DNA from: Nocardia uniformis NBRC 13702
GTDB taxonomy: Bacteria; Actinomycetota; Actinomycetes; Mycobacteriales; Mycobacteriaceae
DNA length: 64,000 nucleotides
Assembly (NCBI RefSeq): GCF_001613345.1
Contig: NZ_BDCE01000070.1
Span: 107,682 to 171,681 of the forward strand
Direction: 5' to 3'
The translations under genes were made by a program, and so were the position numbers. Within the stretch, counting starts at the first letter, position 1; every line of letters starts with the position of its first letter. The notes under the pieces are model-generated. The model was given only the letters and a program-made list of their open reading frames with translations. It was not told the origin of the DNA and did not search any database. Shown here one piece after another: positions 8,780-17,340 of the stretch.

Positions 8780-10231
8780 CTGGGACCAGATCCGGCGGGC
8801 CACAGCCAGGGTGTCCGCCAGCGGGTTCGCCGTACCGAGCGCGGTCGCGGAAGGCCAGGGATCGGCGACCGCGGCCAGCGAATCGGCGACCGCCACGGTG
8901 GCCTCCGAATCCCCGGGCCGCCGAGCTCCGATCCGTTCGGCCGCCAGCGACCGAGGGCATTCGCAGCACAGTTCCACCAGGTCGGATGCGGTTCGCTCGG
9001 CGAGGTCGGCGGCGCGGGCGCGTTCGGCCGCATCCGTCCAGCTGGCGTCGAGTATCACCGAGACGCCCTGTTCGAGTAGCTCCCGAGCCCGGTCCAGTAG
9101 TTCCGCGTACACCCGAGCCTTCTCCGCGGGGCGGTATGCGCCCGCACCGAAGGTCCCGCCGGAACCGGCTACTTCACCCGCAGCGCGTAATCCCACGCGC
9201 ACGGTGTCACTGGATAGCACCTGCGCACCGGTGGCGGCCGCGAGCTCTGCCGCGACAGTGGACTTTCCGGTACCGGGCAGCCCACCGACGAGCGCCAGCC
9301 GCACAGCGCCTTCGCTCAGATGCCGTTCGGCCAGTGCCAGGTGACGCGCGGCGCGTTCGGCCGACGCCGCCGCACCCTGTCCGGCGCGGATGCGGTCGGT
9401 CTTGGCACGCACCGTGGCTCGATACGCGATGTAGTGGTGGCGCAACGACATCGGGCCCGTATCGCCGGTCTCGCGCGCATAGTCGTTCAGGAAGCCGGCG
9501 GCGAGTTCGGGGTGGCCGAGAAATTCCAGATCCATGGCCAGGAACGCGGCATCGTCGAGGCAATCGATATGGCGCAGTTCGTCATCGAAATCGAGGCAGT
9601 CGAGAATGCGGAAGCCGTCGGGCAGGGCGAAGATGTCCTCGGCGAGTAGATCGCCGTGCCCGTCGGCGATATATCCCTCGGCAATGCGCCGAGCCAGCAG
9701 CGGCTCGCGGCCGTCGAGGTAGCGCAGCGCCAGGCGCTGCACCCGGTCGAGCAGATTCGAATCGATCGCGCCGGGCGGCTGCTCGCGCAGACTGTGCAGC
9801 AGTACCCGCCAGCGTCCGCGCAGCGCCTCCGGCGTTCCGGCGTGGTCGATATCGGTCCCGCGGCGAGCCTTACCGTGGAAGCTCGCCACCATCGCGGCCA
9901 GCGAAGCCAATCCGCTGGCAGCGACAGCACCATCATCGAGCTGCGCCGACAGTCGGCTGGACTCGGGCATCCGGCGCATCACCACGATCGGCTCGCTCGG
10001 CCCGCCTTCCGGGTCGCTCAGATGCGCGAGTCCGAGGTAGACGTCCGGTGCGAGACGTCGGTTCAGTTCCAGCTCCCGGGCACAAGCATGTTCCCGGGCC
10101 GCCACGGTCCCGAAATCGAGGAAGTCGGTGACGACGGGCTTCTTGGTCTTGTAGGCCCGGTCGCCGTACAGCAGCACCAGACCTGTGTGCGTTTCCCGCA
10201 ATTGAGCGAACGGTTCGGAAGTCGGATTCAT
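8774..10231 (-). CDS. Rv2004c-like bifunctional kinase-fold/AAA ATPase
   Basis: Protein of 485 residues with two parts. The N-terminal part (about 1-300) has an aminoglycoside-phosphotransferase/kinase-like pattern: HGDL near residue 192, and an acidic DCLDFDDELRHID segment near 215. The C-terminal part is a P-loop kinase domain with Walker A GLPGTGKS near residue 318. This architecture matches M. tuberculosis Rv2004c, a DosR regulon member of unknown function. The upstream box at 10304-10317 is one of the best DosR-type matches in the window, about 75 bases before the ATG. Small-molecule phosphorylation is plausible; the substrate is unknown. Confidence 0.85.
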   Translation of the reverse strand: MNPTSEPFAQLRETHTGLVLLYGDRAYKTKKPVVTDFLDFGTVAAREHACARELELNRRLAPDVYLGLAHLSDPEGGPSEPIVVMRRMPESSRLSAQLDDGAVAASGLASLAAMVASFHGKARRGTDIDHAGTPEALRGRWRVLLHSLREQPPGAIDSNLLDRVQRLALRYLDGREPLLARRIAEGYIADGHGDLLAEDIFALPDGFRILDCLDFDDELRHIDCLDDAAFLAMDLEFLGHPELAAGFLNDYARETGDTGPMSLRHHYIAYRATVRAKTDRIRAGQGAAASAERAARHLALAERHLSEGAVRLALVGGLPGTGKSTVAAELAAATGAQVLSSDTVRVGLRAAGEVAGSGGTFGAGAYRPAEKARVYAELLDRARELLEQGVSVILDASWTDAAERARAADLAERTASDLVELCCECPRSLAAERIGARRPGDSEATVAVADSLAAVADPWPSATALGTANPLADTLAVARRIWSQI

Positions 10232-10303
10232 CGCATACTCAGCTCACTGGTCGGAGTCGGGCGGTATGACACCAGCATCGGCGCGGTTGGCGACCGATGA
10301 GAC

Positions 10304-10317
10304 GGCCGAAAGTCCCC
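10304..10317 (-). promoter_or_regulatory. DosR-type box before the Rv2004c-like gene
   Basis: Read on the minus strand it is GGGGACTTTCGGCC, flanked by TTC and GTC, very close to the mycobacterial DosR consensus. It is the only strong site in the 283-base intergenic region and faces the Rv2004c-like gene. It could also act on the plus-strand microprotein about 200 bases away. Confidence 0.75.
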
Positions 10318-10514
10318 GAATCACGGGCCCTTCCGCTATCCGGCCCCGCGTCCAGGGGGACATATCTCCAGCCGCAAGGCCATTCGACTACAGGTCCGCC
10401 CCCGCGGTGCAAGAAACCTCCGACACGAGGACCTCCGACCCTGTTTCCACACCCGGCTTCCGCGCATCGTGGGGTATCCGACAAATCGACAATGGTTCGA
10501 GGAGGTGAACGATC

Positions 10515-10598
10515 ATGATGGAACTGCACCAGGTGCTGCACACACTGATGATGTGGCTGCACGAACAGGGCGTCTTTCCGCCCATGTCGCCCATGTGA
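10515..10598 (+). CDS. Met/His-rich microprotein, 27 residues
   Basis: A short frame (MMELHQVLHTLMMWLHEQGV...PPMSPM) preceded by an excellent ribosome site, GGAGGTGA, seven bases before the ATG. It has seven Met and three His in 27 residues, with His spaced four and seven apart on a predicted amphipathic helix, followed by a Pro/Met tail. It lies 54 bases before a USP gene on the same strand and is probably co-transcribed. No family was recognised. It could be a metal-binding or membrane-surface peptide, or a leader whose translation affects the USP gene. The evidence is the strong ribosome site plus composition, so confidence is moderate. Confidence 0.5.
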   Translation: MMELHQVLHTLMMWLHEQGVFPPMSPM

Positions 10599-10652
10599 CC
10601 GGGCCGTCCCGTCGACACCAACACCCTTGGGCCACAGCGAAAGAACGACACC

Positions 10653-11348
10653 ATGCCTGAGATTCTGCTGCGTCCATCGGACCAGACATCGAGGATTGCC
10701 GACGCACTCGCCGATATCGTCGGCGGCGGGGTGCTGACCGCGGCAACCGCCAACGACGAATTCCTCGCCGCACTGGAAGCTCCTGATGTGGTCCTGGGGG
10801 TACTGGCGTTCGACGACACCGCGTGGGAAATCGTCGAACGATCGCCGAAGCCAATCGTGCTGGTACCGACCGGAGTACGGGCGAATGAACACCCGGGGCG
10901 AATTGCCCGGGTGCTCGTTCCCCTGGACGGCACCGAGGAGTCCGCGCACGCGGTGGCGCAGACGGTGCGGCTGTTCCGGTCCGCCGGTATCGAGATCGTG
11001 GTGTTGCACGTCTTCGACCGCAGTACGGTGCCACCGCATTGGGATCAGGCGGCGCATGCCCGTGCCGCCTGGGAGTGCGAATTCCGGGCCCGCTGGTGCA
11101 CACCGTATTTCGACGGGTCACCACCGCCCACCGTAACGCTACGCAGCGGGGCGCCCGGCGAGAATGTTGTCACGGTCGCCGAGGCGGAGGCGGACCTGAT
11201 CATTCTCGGCTGGTCGCGGCGACTGCTCCCGGGCCGGGCACAGACGGTGCGCGCGGCGGTCTCGGGCGCGTCGGTACCGGTCATGTTGATACCGACGGCC
11301 CCGTGTACATCGGGCGATGCCATCACACGCCGGGATGGACAACCATGA
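10653..11348 (+). CDS. Divergent universal stress family protein
   Basis: Protein of 231 residues. The N-terminal third (LLRPSDQTS...LAFDDTAWEIVERSPKPIVLVPTG) looks like the end of a degenerate USP domain, and the rest (about 85-220) is one USP-like fold starting RIARVLVPLDGTEES. The nucleotide loop of canonical USPs is not preserved: GWSRRLLPGRAQTV replaces G-2x-G-9x-G. It may therefore not bind ATP, resembling the non-ATP subgroup. It follows the 27-residue microprotein. Its 3' end overlaps the convergent USP gene by 26 bases. The function is unknown. Confidence 0.75.
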   Translation: MPEILLRPSDQTSRIADALADIVGGGVLTAATANDEFLAALEAPDVVLGVLAFDDTAWEIVERSPKPIVLVPTGVRANEHPGRIARVLVPLDGTEESAHAVAQTVRLFRSAGIEIVVLHVFDRSTVPPHWDQAAHARAAWECEFRARWCTPYFDGSPPPTVTLRSGAPGENVVTVAEAEADLIILGWSRRLLPGRAQTVRAAVSGASVPVMLIPTAPCTSGDAITRRDGQP

Positions 11349-12249
11349 CCGGGCAATGAGCATGCTGCACCAGGGAATTCGCGGTCGAGCCGAGAAGTAG
11401 ACCGCGGAACCCACCGCGGCCACGATTGCCGACAACCACCAGCTGCGACGTTTCCGACCAGACCCGCAGACGCGCGGCGGGACCCGACGGATATACCCGG
11501 CGGATCACCGTGACGTCCGGATACTTCTCCTGCCAGCCCGCCAGCCGCTCGCCGAGGATCGCCCATTCGCACTGCGCGCGTTCGGCTTCCGGGACGAGGT
11601 AGGTGTCGCTCCCCGCGAAGGCACCGAAATCCCGATCCACCCAGGTGTGAATGGCGACCAGCTCACACTCGCGCGCGGCGGCCTCGGCGAACGCGACCTC
11701 GATCGCGGACTCGCTCACCGGGCTCCCATCGATTCCCACCACGACCGGGCCGCTGTCGCGAATCGTATTGTCCTCGGCAGGATCCGGTCGCACCACTACG
11801 ACGTTCCCGTGCCCGTGCGCGGTAACCGCCAACAGTGTCGAGCCCAGGTGGGCCAGGGTGCCGAGGTCGCCGGTCGCGCCGAGCACGGTCGCGTACGCCG
11901 TCTCACTCTCCTCGATCAACAGCGCCGAGGCGGTATCCGCGGACATCGAGATCGACAACCGCAGATTCGGATCGATCTCATGGACAACCTTTTTCGCGTG
12001 CGCGATCGTTCGGCGTCCGTTCTCGCGCACCAGGTCGGTCAACGCCGGGGTCACCACCGCGTAGGTGCCCAGCACTCGGATGGTCCCCACCAATTCCAGA
12101 CCGTGCACGAGCCGCAGCGAGCGACGGTGTCGCTTCGCGTACTCCGCGGCCCAGCGCAGCGCGATATCCGAGCCGGTCGTCCCGTCGACACCGACAACAA
12201 CCGGCGCGGAGGCGAGGTGATGCGGATCGTCGTAATGCTGTGCGGTCAT
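11323..12249 (-). CDS. Universal stress protein, two tandem USP domains
   Basis: A 308-residue close paralogue of the USP at 954-1880, beginning MTAQHYDDPHHL and ending VMVVHPG. Domain 2 retains the ATP loop GNRGRGGFRGLLLGSTA. Its promoter carries a DosR-type box (12348-12363) about 100 bases upstream, overlapping the end of the next minus-strand gene. Mycobacterial tandem USPs of this type include Rv2623, which binds ATP and affects growth arrest. Equivalence to a particular mycobacterial USP cannot be claimed. Confidence 0.9.
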   Translation of the reverse strand: MTAQHYDDPHHLASAPVVVGVDGTTGSDIALRWAAEYAKRHRRSLRLVHGLELVGTIRVLGTYAVVTPALTDLVRENGRRTIAHAKKVVHEIDPNLRLSISMSADTASALLIEESETAYATVLGATGDLGTLAHLGSTLLAVTAHGHGNVVVVRPDPAEDNTIRDSGPVVVGIDGSPVSESAIEVAFAEAAARECELVAIHTWVDRDFGAFAGSDTYLVPEAERAQCEWAILGERLAGWQEKYPDVTVIRRVYPSGPAARLRVWSETSQLVVVGNRGRGGFRGLLLGSTANSLVQHAHCPVMVVHPGV

Positions 12250-12347
12250 ATCGGCCTCCGAGGCGGTGTGGTGGAGTGAGCTGCGTCGCTCCCATAACGG
12301 TAGGAATGGAGCAAGTGGTCGGTATGCGGTCGATCGTCACCGTGCGG

Positions 12348-12363
12348 GGGGCCGAAAGACCTC
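12348..12363 (-). promoter_or_regulatory. DosR-type box before USP
   Basis: On the minus strand, GAGGTCTTTCGGCCCC. It lies about 100 bases upstream of the USP start at 12249 and overlaps the stop codon of the membrane-protein gene. Confidence 0.65.
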
Positions 12364-13069
12364 ACCGCCGCACCGCATGGGCGGGGTTCAGGATGGGCAC
12401 GAGGAACGCACCGGTCACGAACGCCATCGCGGCGGCCATGGCGACGCCTCCGAGTCCACCGATCGCGATCGAAAGAACGGCGTGCTGCCCTGGTTGCCAC
12501 AGCGGCGTGGTGACCGCGGCGAAGGCCGCCAGCCCACCGATCCAGCCGAGAGCGCTGGCCCAGATCCACAATGCGGCGCGATTGGTCCAGTTCCGCAGGA
12601 CGAACCACTGCGTCACACCGAGAGCGAACACCATCACGATCGCGCCGAGCGCTATCACCGGCGCCTGTATCGCCACCGGCCAGTCGGTTATCTGCTCGCC
12701 GTACAGCATCGGCACCAGCCCGATCGTCCACGCGACGAGCGCGCCGACGATCGTGGCGACGATCCAGTCGCGACTGTGGAACCCGCGCAGTTCCTTTCGC
12801 AGCACCCCGGCTTGGAACCAACCCAGCACACTGCCCTGGATCACCGCGGCGAGCAAGAGCGCCACCACTGCCGCCGCCGGTGGGCCATCGGCGACGAGGA
12901 GGACCCCCACTACCGCGGGCGCGACGAAACCCAGCAGCTCACCGAGTGTGACGGCGACGAACCAGCGCCGCCGCAGGCTCGACCGTGGTCGCGGCGCACG
13001 CAAGAGGACCGCCGACGAGCCGAATCCGGACGTCTCGTACTTCGTGGTCGCGCTGGTTCGCGTGGTCAC
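12362..13069 (-). CDS. Hypothetical membrane protein, about six helices
   Basis: Protein of 235 residues with a basic N-terminus (about 1-35) and roughly six hydrophobic segments between 36 and 225, including GVTQWFVLRNW and LGWFQAGVLRKEL motifs of a small actinobacterial membrane family that I cannot name securely. The frame opens with GTG at 13069. It is divergent from devR across a 200-base region holding a DosR-type box (13198-13213), so it may be activated by the same protein. The stop overlaps the promoter box of the downstream USP. Confidence 0.6.
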   Translation of the reverse strand: MTTRTSATTKYETSGFGSSAVLLRAPRPRSSLRRRWFVAVTLGELLGFVAPAVVGVLLVADGPPAAAVVALLLAAVIQGSVLGWFQAGVLRKELRGFHSRDWIVATIVGALVAWTIGLVPMLYGEQITDWPVAIQAPVIALGAIVMVFALGVTQWFVLRNWTNRAALWIWASALGWIGGLAAFAAVTTPLWQPGQHAVLSIAIGGLGGVAMAAAMAFVTGAFLVPILNPAHAVRR

Positions 13070-13197
13070 GACAGCCTCCGCGGGGTGTGGAATCGGATCC
13101 CTGTCATGCCTTGATCGTGCGCGCCACGCCCGGTCCCGCCCCAGAACCGAAGGTCACCGTCGACATTGTCGAACGGGACTAGAATCGGAGGAATAGA

Positions 13198-13213
13198 GGT
13201 GACTTTCGGCCGT
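13198..13213 (+). promoter_or_regulatory. devR: DosR-type box before devR
   Basis: The exact 16-mer GGTGACTTTCGGCCGT, 58 bases upstream of the devR ATG, implies positive autoregulation, as known for mycobacterial DevR. It may also serve the divergent membrane protein. Confidence 0.75.
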
Positions 13214-13270
13214 ACTCCAGCACCCTGGAGCGGGTTACGGTGGCCACACCTGCGAATTGGGACGGCCGTC

Positions 13271-13927
13271 ATGTACAACGTATTTCTCGTCGACGACCAC
13301 GAGATCGTCCGTCGCGGTCTGGTGGACCTGATCGACAGCGATCCGGAACTGACCGTGATCGGTCAGGCGGCCAGCGTGTCCCAGGCCATGGCCCGCATTC
13401 CCGCCCTGCGACCGGATGTCGCCGTCCTCGACGTGCGCCTGCCCGACGGCAACGGCATCGAACTCTGCCGGGACCTGCTGTCCACCCTCGACGATCTGCG
13501 CTGCCTGATCCTGACGTCGTTCACCGACGAACAGGCCATGCTCGACGCCATACTCGCCGGGGCCAGCGGATACGTGGTCAAGGACATCAAGGGTATGGAA
13601 CTCACCGCGGCCATCAAGGAGATCGGCTCCGGCCGCTCACTGCTCGACAACCGCGCCGCGGCGGCGCTCATGGCCCGGCTCCGCCGCAGCACCGAGCCCG
13701 ACGGACCCCTCGCGGGACTCACCGAACAAGAGCGCAAACTACTCGACCTACTCGGTGAGGGCCTCACCAATCGGCAGATCGCCGAACGCATGTTCCTCGC
13801 GGAGAAGACCGTCAAGAACTACGTATCCCGGCTACTCGCCAAACTCGGTATGGAACGCCGCACCCAAGCCGCCGTACTGGCTTCCCAGCTGCGCGCGGGA
13901 TCAGCCGCTCGGCCCCACCGGGTCTGA
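13271..13927 (+). CDS. devR: DevR/DosR-type NarL-family response regulator
   Basis: Transcription factor of 218 residues, almost the length of M. tuberculosis DosR (217), with near-identical stretches such as AVLDVRLPDGNGIELCRDLL and EKTVKNYVSRLLAKLGMERR. Receiver domain 1-125: acidic pocket Asp8/Asp9, phosphoacceptor Asp54, Thr82, Lys104. C-terminal LuxR-type helix-turn-helix about 148-210. The DNA-contact residues Lys179, Lys182 and Asn183 of DosR fall at the same numbers here, so the same operator is expected, agreeing with the GGGACTTTCGGCCC-like boxes across the window. The ATG at 13271 is chosen by alignment; the frame extends upstream through the promoter. Unlike in M. tuberculosis, no sensor kinase is adjacent; the DosT-like kinase lies 36 kb away. 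Confidence 0.95.
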   Translation: MYNVFLVDDHEIVRRGLVDLIDSDPELTVIGQAASVSQAMARIPALRPDVAVLDVRLPDGNGIELCRDLLSTLDDLRCLILTSFTDEQAMLDAILAGASGYVVKDIKGMELTAAIKEIGSGRSLLDNRAAAALMARLRRSTEPDGPLAGLTEQERKLLDLLGEGLTNRQIAERMFLAEKTVKNYVSRLLAKLGMERRTQAAVLASQLRAGSAARPHRV

Positions 13928-13982
13928 CACCCGACCGAGTCATTGGTCCCTCGACCTCAGGGCACTACGACTCTCCCCGCTG

Positions 13983-14252
13983 GTGGCGGGCGTGGCCATG
14001 CTGTTGATCATGACCACATCTCGTGAGACCGAGCCGCGCGCACTGGCGGAAGCGGCGACGCTGATCGGCCTCACCATGGTGAGCGCGGTCATCCTCCTCC
14101 CGGGCCGACTTCCCGGGTGGGCCGACGCCTATGGCACAGCACTGGTCTACCTGGCCCTGGTCGAATACATGGCCATAGCCGCCGGGCTGATGTGGTGGGG
14201 TACCGAGACCCTGCGCCGAGCCGACAGGGCCACCCGCCGCTCGGACCGGTGA
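13983..14252 (+). CDS. Small hydrophobic protein after devR
   Basis: A frame of about 89 residues with hydrophobic segments near 1-12, 25-45 and 50-75 (ALVYLALVEYMAIAAGLMWW), ending in a basic tail. It follows devR by 55 bases on the same strand. The start is uncertain: GTG 13983 or ATG 13998, neither with a strong ribosome site. The last bases overlap the next DosR-like box. It could be a real small membrane protein co-transcribed with devR; no family was recognised. Confidence 0.4.
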   Translation: MAGVAMLLIMTTSRETEPRALAEAATLIGLTMVSAVILLPGRLPGWADAYGTALVYLALVEYMAIAAGLMWWGTETLRRADRATRRSDR

Positions 14253-14262
14253 CCATCGTCCC
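14248..14262 (+). promoter_or_regulatory. DosR-type box before flavodoxin gene
   Basis: GGTGACCATCGTCCC, identical to the 15-mer upstream of hsp20 (24966), ends about 58 bases before the flavodoxin ATG at 14321. Confidence 0.6.
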
Positions 14263-14320
14263 GAGGTCGTGGGCACCTCGCCTCTCATGATCGCGGTGGT
14301 CCCGGGAGCAGGCTGGATCC

Positions 14321-14875
14321 ATGGAAACCGAGAAGAGGCGTATCGCCGTAATCTATGCGACCGCACAGGGATCGACCCGAGATATCGCCGAGTTCATCAG
14401 CGACGAACTGATCGCCCGGGGCGCCACGGTCGAGCTGGCCGATATCGACCACGCACCCGATCTGTCCCGCTTCGACGCGGTGGTGCTGGGCAGTGCCGTA
14501 CACAATATGGATCTCCTGCCCGCCGCGACCCAGTACATCCGCTCGCACACGGACGAACTCCTGGCCCGTGACGTCTGGTTGTTCAGTGTCGGGGTGGGTC
14601 CCGCGCTGCGGGGCAGGCTCGGCCGTCGCGTGGCCCGCATCGTACCGAAACACATTGCCGCGACCCGGGATTCGATACACCCGCGCGAATATCAGGCATT
14701 CGCCGGACACTACGAACGAGTCGGCGTCTCACTGCCCGCCCGCATCCTCTACCGACTGCTGGGTGGCGGCCGCTACGGCGACCTCCGGGATTGGACCGCC
14801 ATCCGCGTCTGGACCGGCGATATCGGCCGCGGTCTGCGGCTGCCGCACCCGAAATCCGCCACCGTCCAACCCTGA
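14321..14875 (+). CDS. Flavodoxin-domain protein (HemG-like)
   Basis: Protein of 184 residues with an N-terminal flavodoxin fold: the FMN-phosphate loop YATAQGSTRDIA (about 12-23) and VLGSAVHNMDLLPAA later. This arrangement is typical of the menaquinone-dependent protoporphyrinogen oxidase/flavodoxin family. It probably carries FMN and shuttles electrons in the cytoplasm. A DosR-type box precedes it and a DUF2267 gene follows 13 bases after its stop, forming an operon. No haem-biosynthesis gene is nearby, so a HemG role is not supported by context; a redox role during hypoxia is inferred. Confidence 0.8.
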   Translation: METEKRRIAVIYATAQGSTRDIAEFISDELIARGATVELADIDHAPDLSRFDAVVLGSAVHNMDLLPAATQYIRSHTDELLARDVWLFSVGVGPALRGRLGRRVARIVPKHIAATRDSIHPREYQAFAGHYERVGVSLPARILYRLLGGGRYGDLRDWTAIRVWTGDIGRGLRLPHPKSATVQP

Positions 14876-14888
14876 AAGGCAGTCGACC

Positions 14889-15536
14889 ATGTCCCAACAC
14901 CGTGACCCGCTGGCACCGGCGGTCCACACCGCACACATCTGGCTGAAAGCCGTTGCCGATGACCTGGGCACCAGCGACCACGCGTTCACCCACCGCGCGA
15001 TCCGCGCCTGGCTGCATACCGTGCGCGACCGCCTGAGCGTCAATGCGGCCGCACACCTGAGCGCGCAGCTACCGGAAATGCTGCGCGGCATCTTCTACGA
15101 GGGCTGGATACCCGCCCACGTCCCGGTCGCCCACGACGTGCCCTCCTTCATCAGCCAATTCGCCCACGAGGCGGGTATTTCCGCCGACGAGGCCGCGGCA
15201 CTGGCCGGTGCGGTCACCGACGCGTTCGCGCAGCTGTTCTCCCCCGGACAGCTCGATCATGTTCTCGCCCAGCTGCCGGTCGCACTCCGGCATGTGCTGC
15301 TGGGCGTCGACCTGGCCGGCGTCTTCGCGGCCGCCGCGGTATTCACCCCCGGTGAGGCCGAGCGGGTCGAGGAACTCGATATTCGGCTTCGCGCCCTGAG
15401 CGAGGCGGTGGCGGTACTCACCCGCGGCCTCGAGGACCTGCCCGGCACCAGCGGCGACGAGGCCGCACGAGCGGCGGCCGCACAGCAGGCCCACCGCATT
15501 CTGCTCGCCGAGGGCTTGACCGCGCCGCAGATCTGA
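14889..15536 (+). CDS. DUF2267-type protein
   Basis: Protein of 215 residues, largely helical. The N-terminal DUF2267 pattern (TAHIWLKAVADDLG...HRAIRAWLHTVRDRLSVNAAAHLSAQLPEMLRGIFYEGW) is followed by a second related half around 75-130. Proteins with this domain occur in stress operons, and the biochemical role is unknown. A ribosome site (AAAGGCAG) precedes the ATG at 14889, and the gene is in an operon with the flavodoxin gene. It ends before a strong palindromic terminator. Confidence 0.8.
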   Translation: MSQHRDPLAPAVHTAHIWLKAVADDLGTSDHAFTHRAIRAWLHTVRDRLSVNAAAHLSAQLPEMLRGIFYEGWIPAHVPVAHDVPSFISQFAHEAGISADEAAALAGAVTDAFAQLFSPGQLDHVLAQLPVALRHVLLGVDLAGVFAAAAVFTPGEAERVEELDIRLRALSEAVAVLTRGLEDLPGTSGDEAARAAAAQQAHRILLAEGLTAPQI

Positions 15537-15578
15537 CCACGTATCCACTCGGCGCTCGCCAGCCTCGACCGGACTGCG

Positions 15579-15618
15579 GACCTATGCGGTCACCGTGCAT
15601 ACGGTGACCGCATAGGTC
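15579..15618. terminator. 18-bp perfect palindrome between convergent genes
   Basis: GACCTATGCGGTCACCGT and its exact complement are separated by GCAT and followed by a short T-rich stretch on the plus strand. It lies 42 bases after the DUF2267 stop and about 100 bases from the convergent exporter gene. It is a strong bidirectional terminator, although such a long perfect repeat could also bind a protein. Confidence 0.65.
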
Positions 15619-15720
15619 TGTTCTATTGAGGTAGGTGTGCTGACGGCAGTGCAGTCCGTGCTCACGGTAGTCGACATCGGCAGCCCAGAACGGACAACCG
15701 ACGTCGACACCCGGCGGCGC

Positions 15721-17340
15721 TCAACCTCCGAAATCGCGGCGGCGCAGACCCGCCAGCCCGGCGGCGATGCCCGCTGAGGCGATCATGAGGAGAGTCAGCA
15801 CCACGCCCGGGCCGACCTGCTCCAAGGGTGCGCGCGGAGTATGGCTCAGCGGGGACGCGTCATCGAACCAGGCCGGTAGATCGAAGGATTCGGTGAACAG
15901 CAGGGCTACCAGGCAATAGACGAAGAACGCCCAGGCGATGGCGGGCACGGCCCGGGGCAGGATGCCGTAGGCCGCCACCGCCACGGCGATCACTATCCAG
16001 ACGGCGGGCAGATAGGCCAGGGCCGCGCCGGTCACCCGCGGCACCTGGCCGAGATCACCGATGGCCAGGCCGTACGACAGTCCGGCCCCGATACCTCCGG
16101 CGGCCAGCACCGCCGCACTGCCGATCAGGGCAACACTCAGATGGCCCGCGAACCAACCGATCCGGCCCACGGATGCCGCGAGGATCGGCTCCGCCCGGCC
16201 CGTGACCTCCTCGGTGTGCGCCCGCAGCACAATGACAATCGCGTAGGCGGCGGTGAGCAGCGCACCGATCGACAGACTCAGTGCCAGATACGCATCGACG
16301 GCATCGGCGATCCCACCGGGCAGGTAGGCGGCGATCTCGGGATAGTCGGCGAGGAATTCCTCGATACTGTCGGCGAAGGAACCGTAGGCGGCGCAGAGCA
16401 CGAAAACACCCGCGGACCAACCGATCAGCGAACCACGCTGAATCCGCCAGGCCAGCGCCAGCGGCGAGCGGAAGGCCCAGGACGCGGTCGATCGACCGGT
16501 TCCGTGGCGCAGCAGACCTGCCCCGAAGTCACGGCGTTCCAACAGGATGAACGCGATCGCGATCAACACCGCGCTCGCACCGGCGAACAACCCGACCGGC
16601 CACCAGCGGTTGTCCACGTACGGATAGCTGCGCTGCCCCCAACCGATCGGCGACAACCACGACAGCGTGCCGTCGCCGACATCGCCGACCGCGCGCAGGA
16701 CATAGGCCGCGGCGAGTAGGAGCGAGACCGATCCGTACACGCCACGCGGGTACTCGAACAGCTGGGCAACGACCGCGGTGAGCGCCGCGAAGGTGATGCC
16801 GAGCCCGGCCAATGCGATCGCGAGGAGCAGCGATCCGTGCGCCGGCAGTCCGGTTCCGGCCGCGACGGCGAAAATCACCACCGCCACCACGAAATCGGCC
16901 AGAGCCGCGAGGGTGAGCGCGGCGACCACCGGGGCGCGACGCCCCACCCGGGCGGAGCGGATCAGCTCGGCGCGCCCGGATTCCTCGTCGGTGCGGGTGT
17001 GGCGGCCCACCACGAACATATTCATGAGCGCGATCACGATGGCGAGGTAGGCGAAGACCTCGAACAGCACCTCGCCGCCGATGGTCTCGAGTAGCCGGGC
17101 CGGACCTCCCATGGCGACCATGGCCGCATTGCCGCCCATCGTCTCCCGCAGCCGCGCGAGCTGTGCGGGAGTCTCGTACAGGCGTTGACTGCCCACCGAT
17201 TGCGACGCCAGCAGCAGCGCGACCCCCAGCACCCAGCACGGCAGCGTGAACCGTTCGCGCCGCAGCGCGAAACGCAGGAGGGTGCCGACACCGGCGGTGA
17301 GTTCACGAAGTGGGTCCCGCACGACCAGCGATCCGATCAT
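15721..17340 (-). CDS. ABC-2-type exporter permease (about 12 helices)
   Basis: Integral membrane permease of 539 residues, the size and helix pattern of the actinobacterial tetronasin/polyketide-exporter permeases, in which two six-helix ABC-2 halves are fused. The N-terminal half contains the conserved cytoplasmic helix-loop segments with RTDEESGRAELI, and the C-terminal half repeats them as HTEEVTGRAEPI. Its ATG overlaps the stop of the ATPase gene (ATGA), so the two subunits are translationally coupled. The substrate is unknown. The DosR-type box upstream of the ATPase suggests induction in dormancy, perhaps to export lipids or toxic metabolites. Confidence 0.85.
   Translation of the reverse strand: MIGSLVVRDPLRELTAGVGTLLRFALRRERFTLPCWVLGVALLLASQSVGSQRLYETPAQLARLRETMGGNAAMVAMGGPARLLETIGGEVLFEVFAYLAIVIALMNMFVVGRHTRTDEESGRAELIRSARVGRRAPVVAALTLAALADFVVAVVIFAVAAGTGLPAHGSLLLAIALAGLGITFAALTAVVAQLFEYPRGVYGSVSLLLAAAYVLRAVGDVGDGTLSWLSPIGWGQRSYPYVDNRWWPVGLFAGASAVLIAIAFILLERRDFGAGLLRHGTGRSTASWAFRSPLALAWRIQRGSLIGWSAGVFVLCAAYGSFADSIEEFLADYPEIAAYLPGGIADAVDAYLALSLSIGALLTAAYAIVIVLRAHTEEVTGRAEPILAASVGRIGWFAGHLSVALIGSAAVLAAGGIGAGLSYGLAIGDLGQVPRVTGAALAYLPAVWIVIAVAVAAYGILPRAVPAIAWAFFVYCLVALLFTESFDLPAWFDDASPLSHTPRAPLEQVGPGVVLTLLMIASAGIAAGLAGLRRRDFGG

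Noticed and set aside
15638..15776. Short plus-strand frame starting GTG before the exporter genes
   Set aside because: It has only a weak ribosome site and runs into the antisense of the permease gene; no supporting feature.
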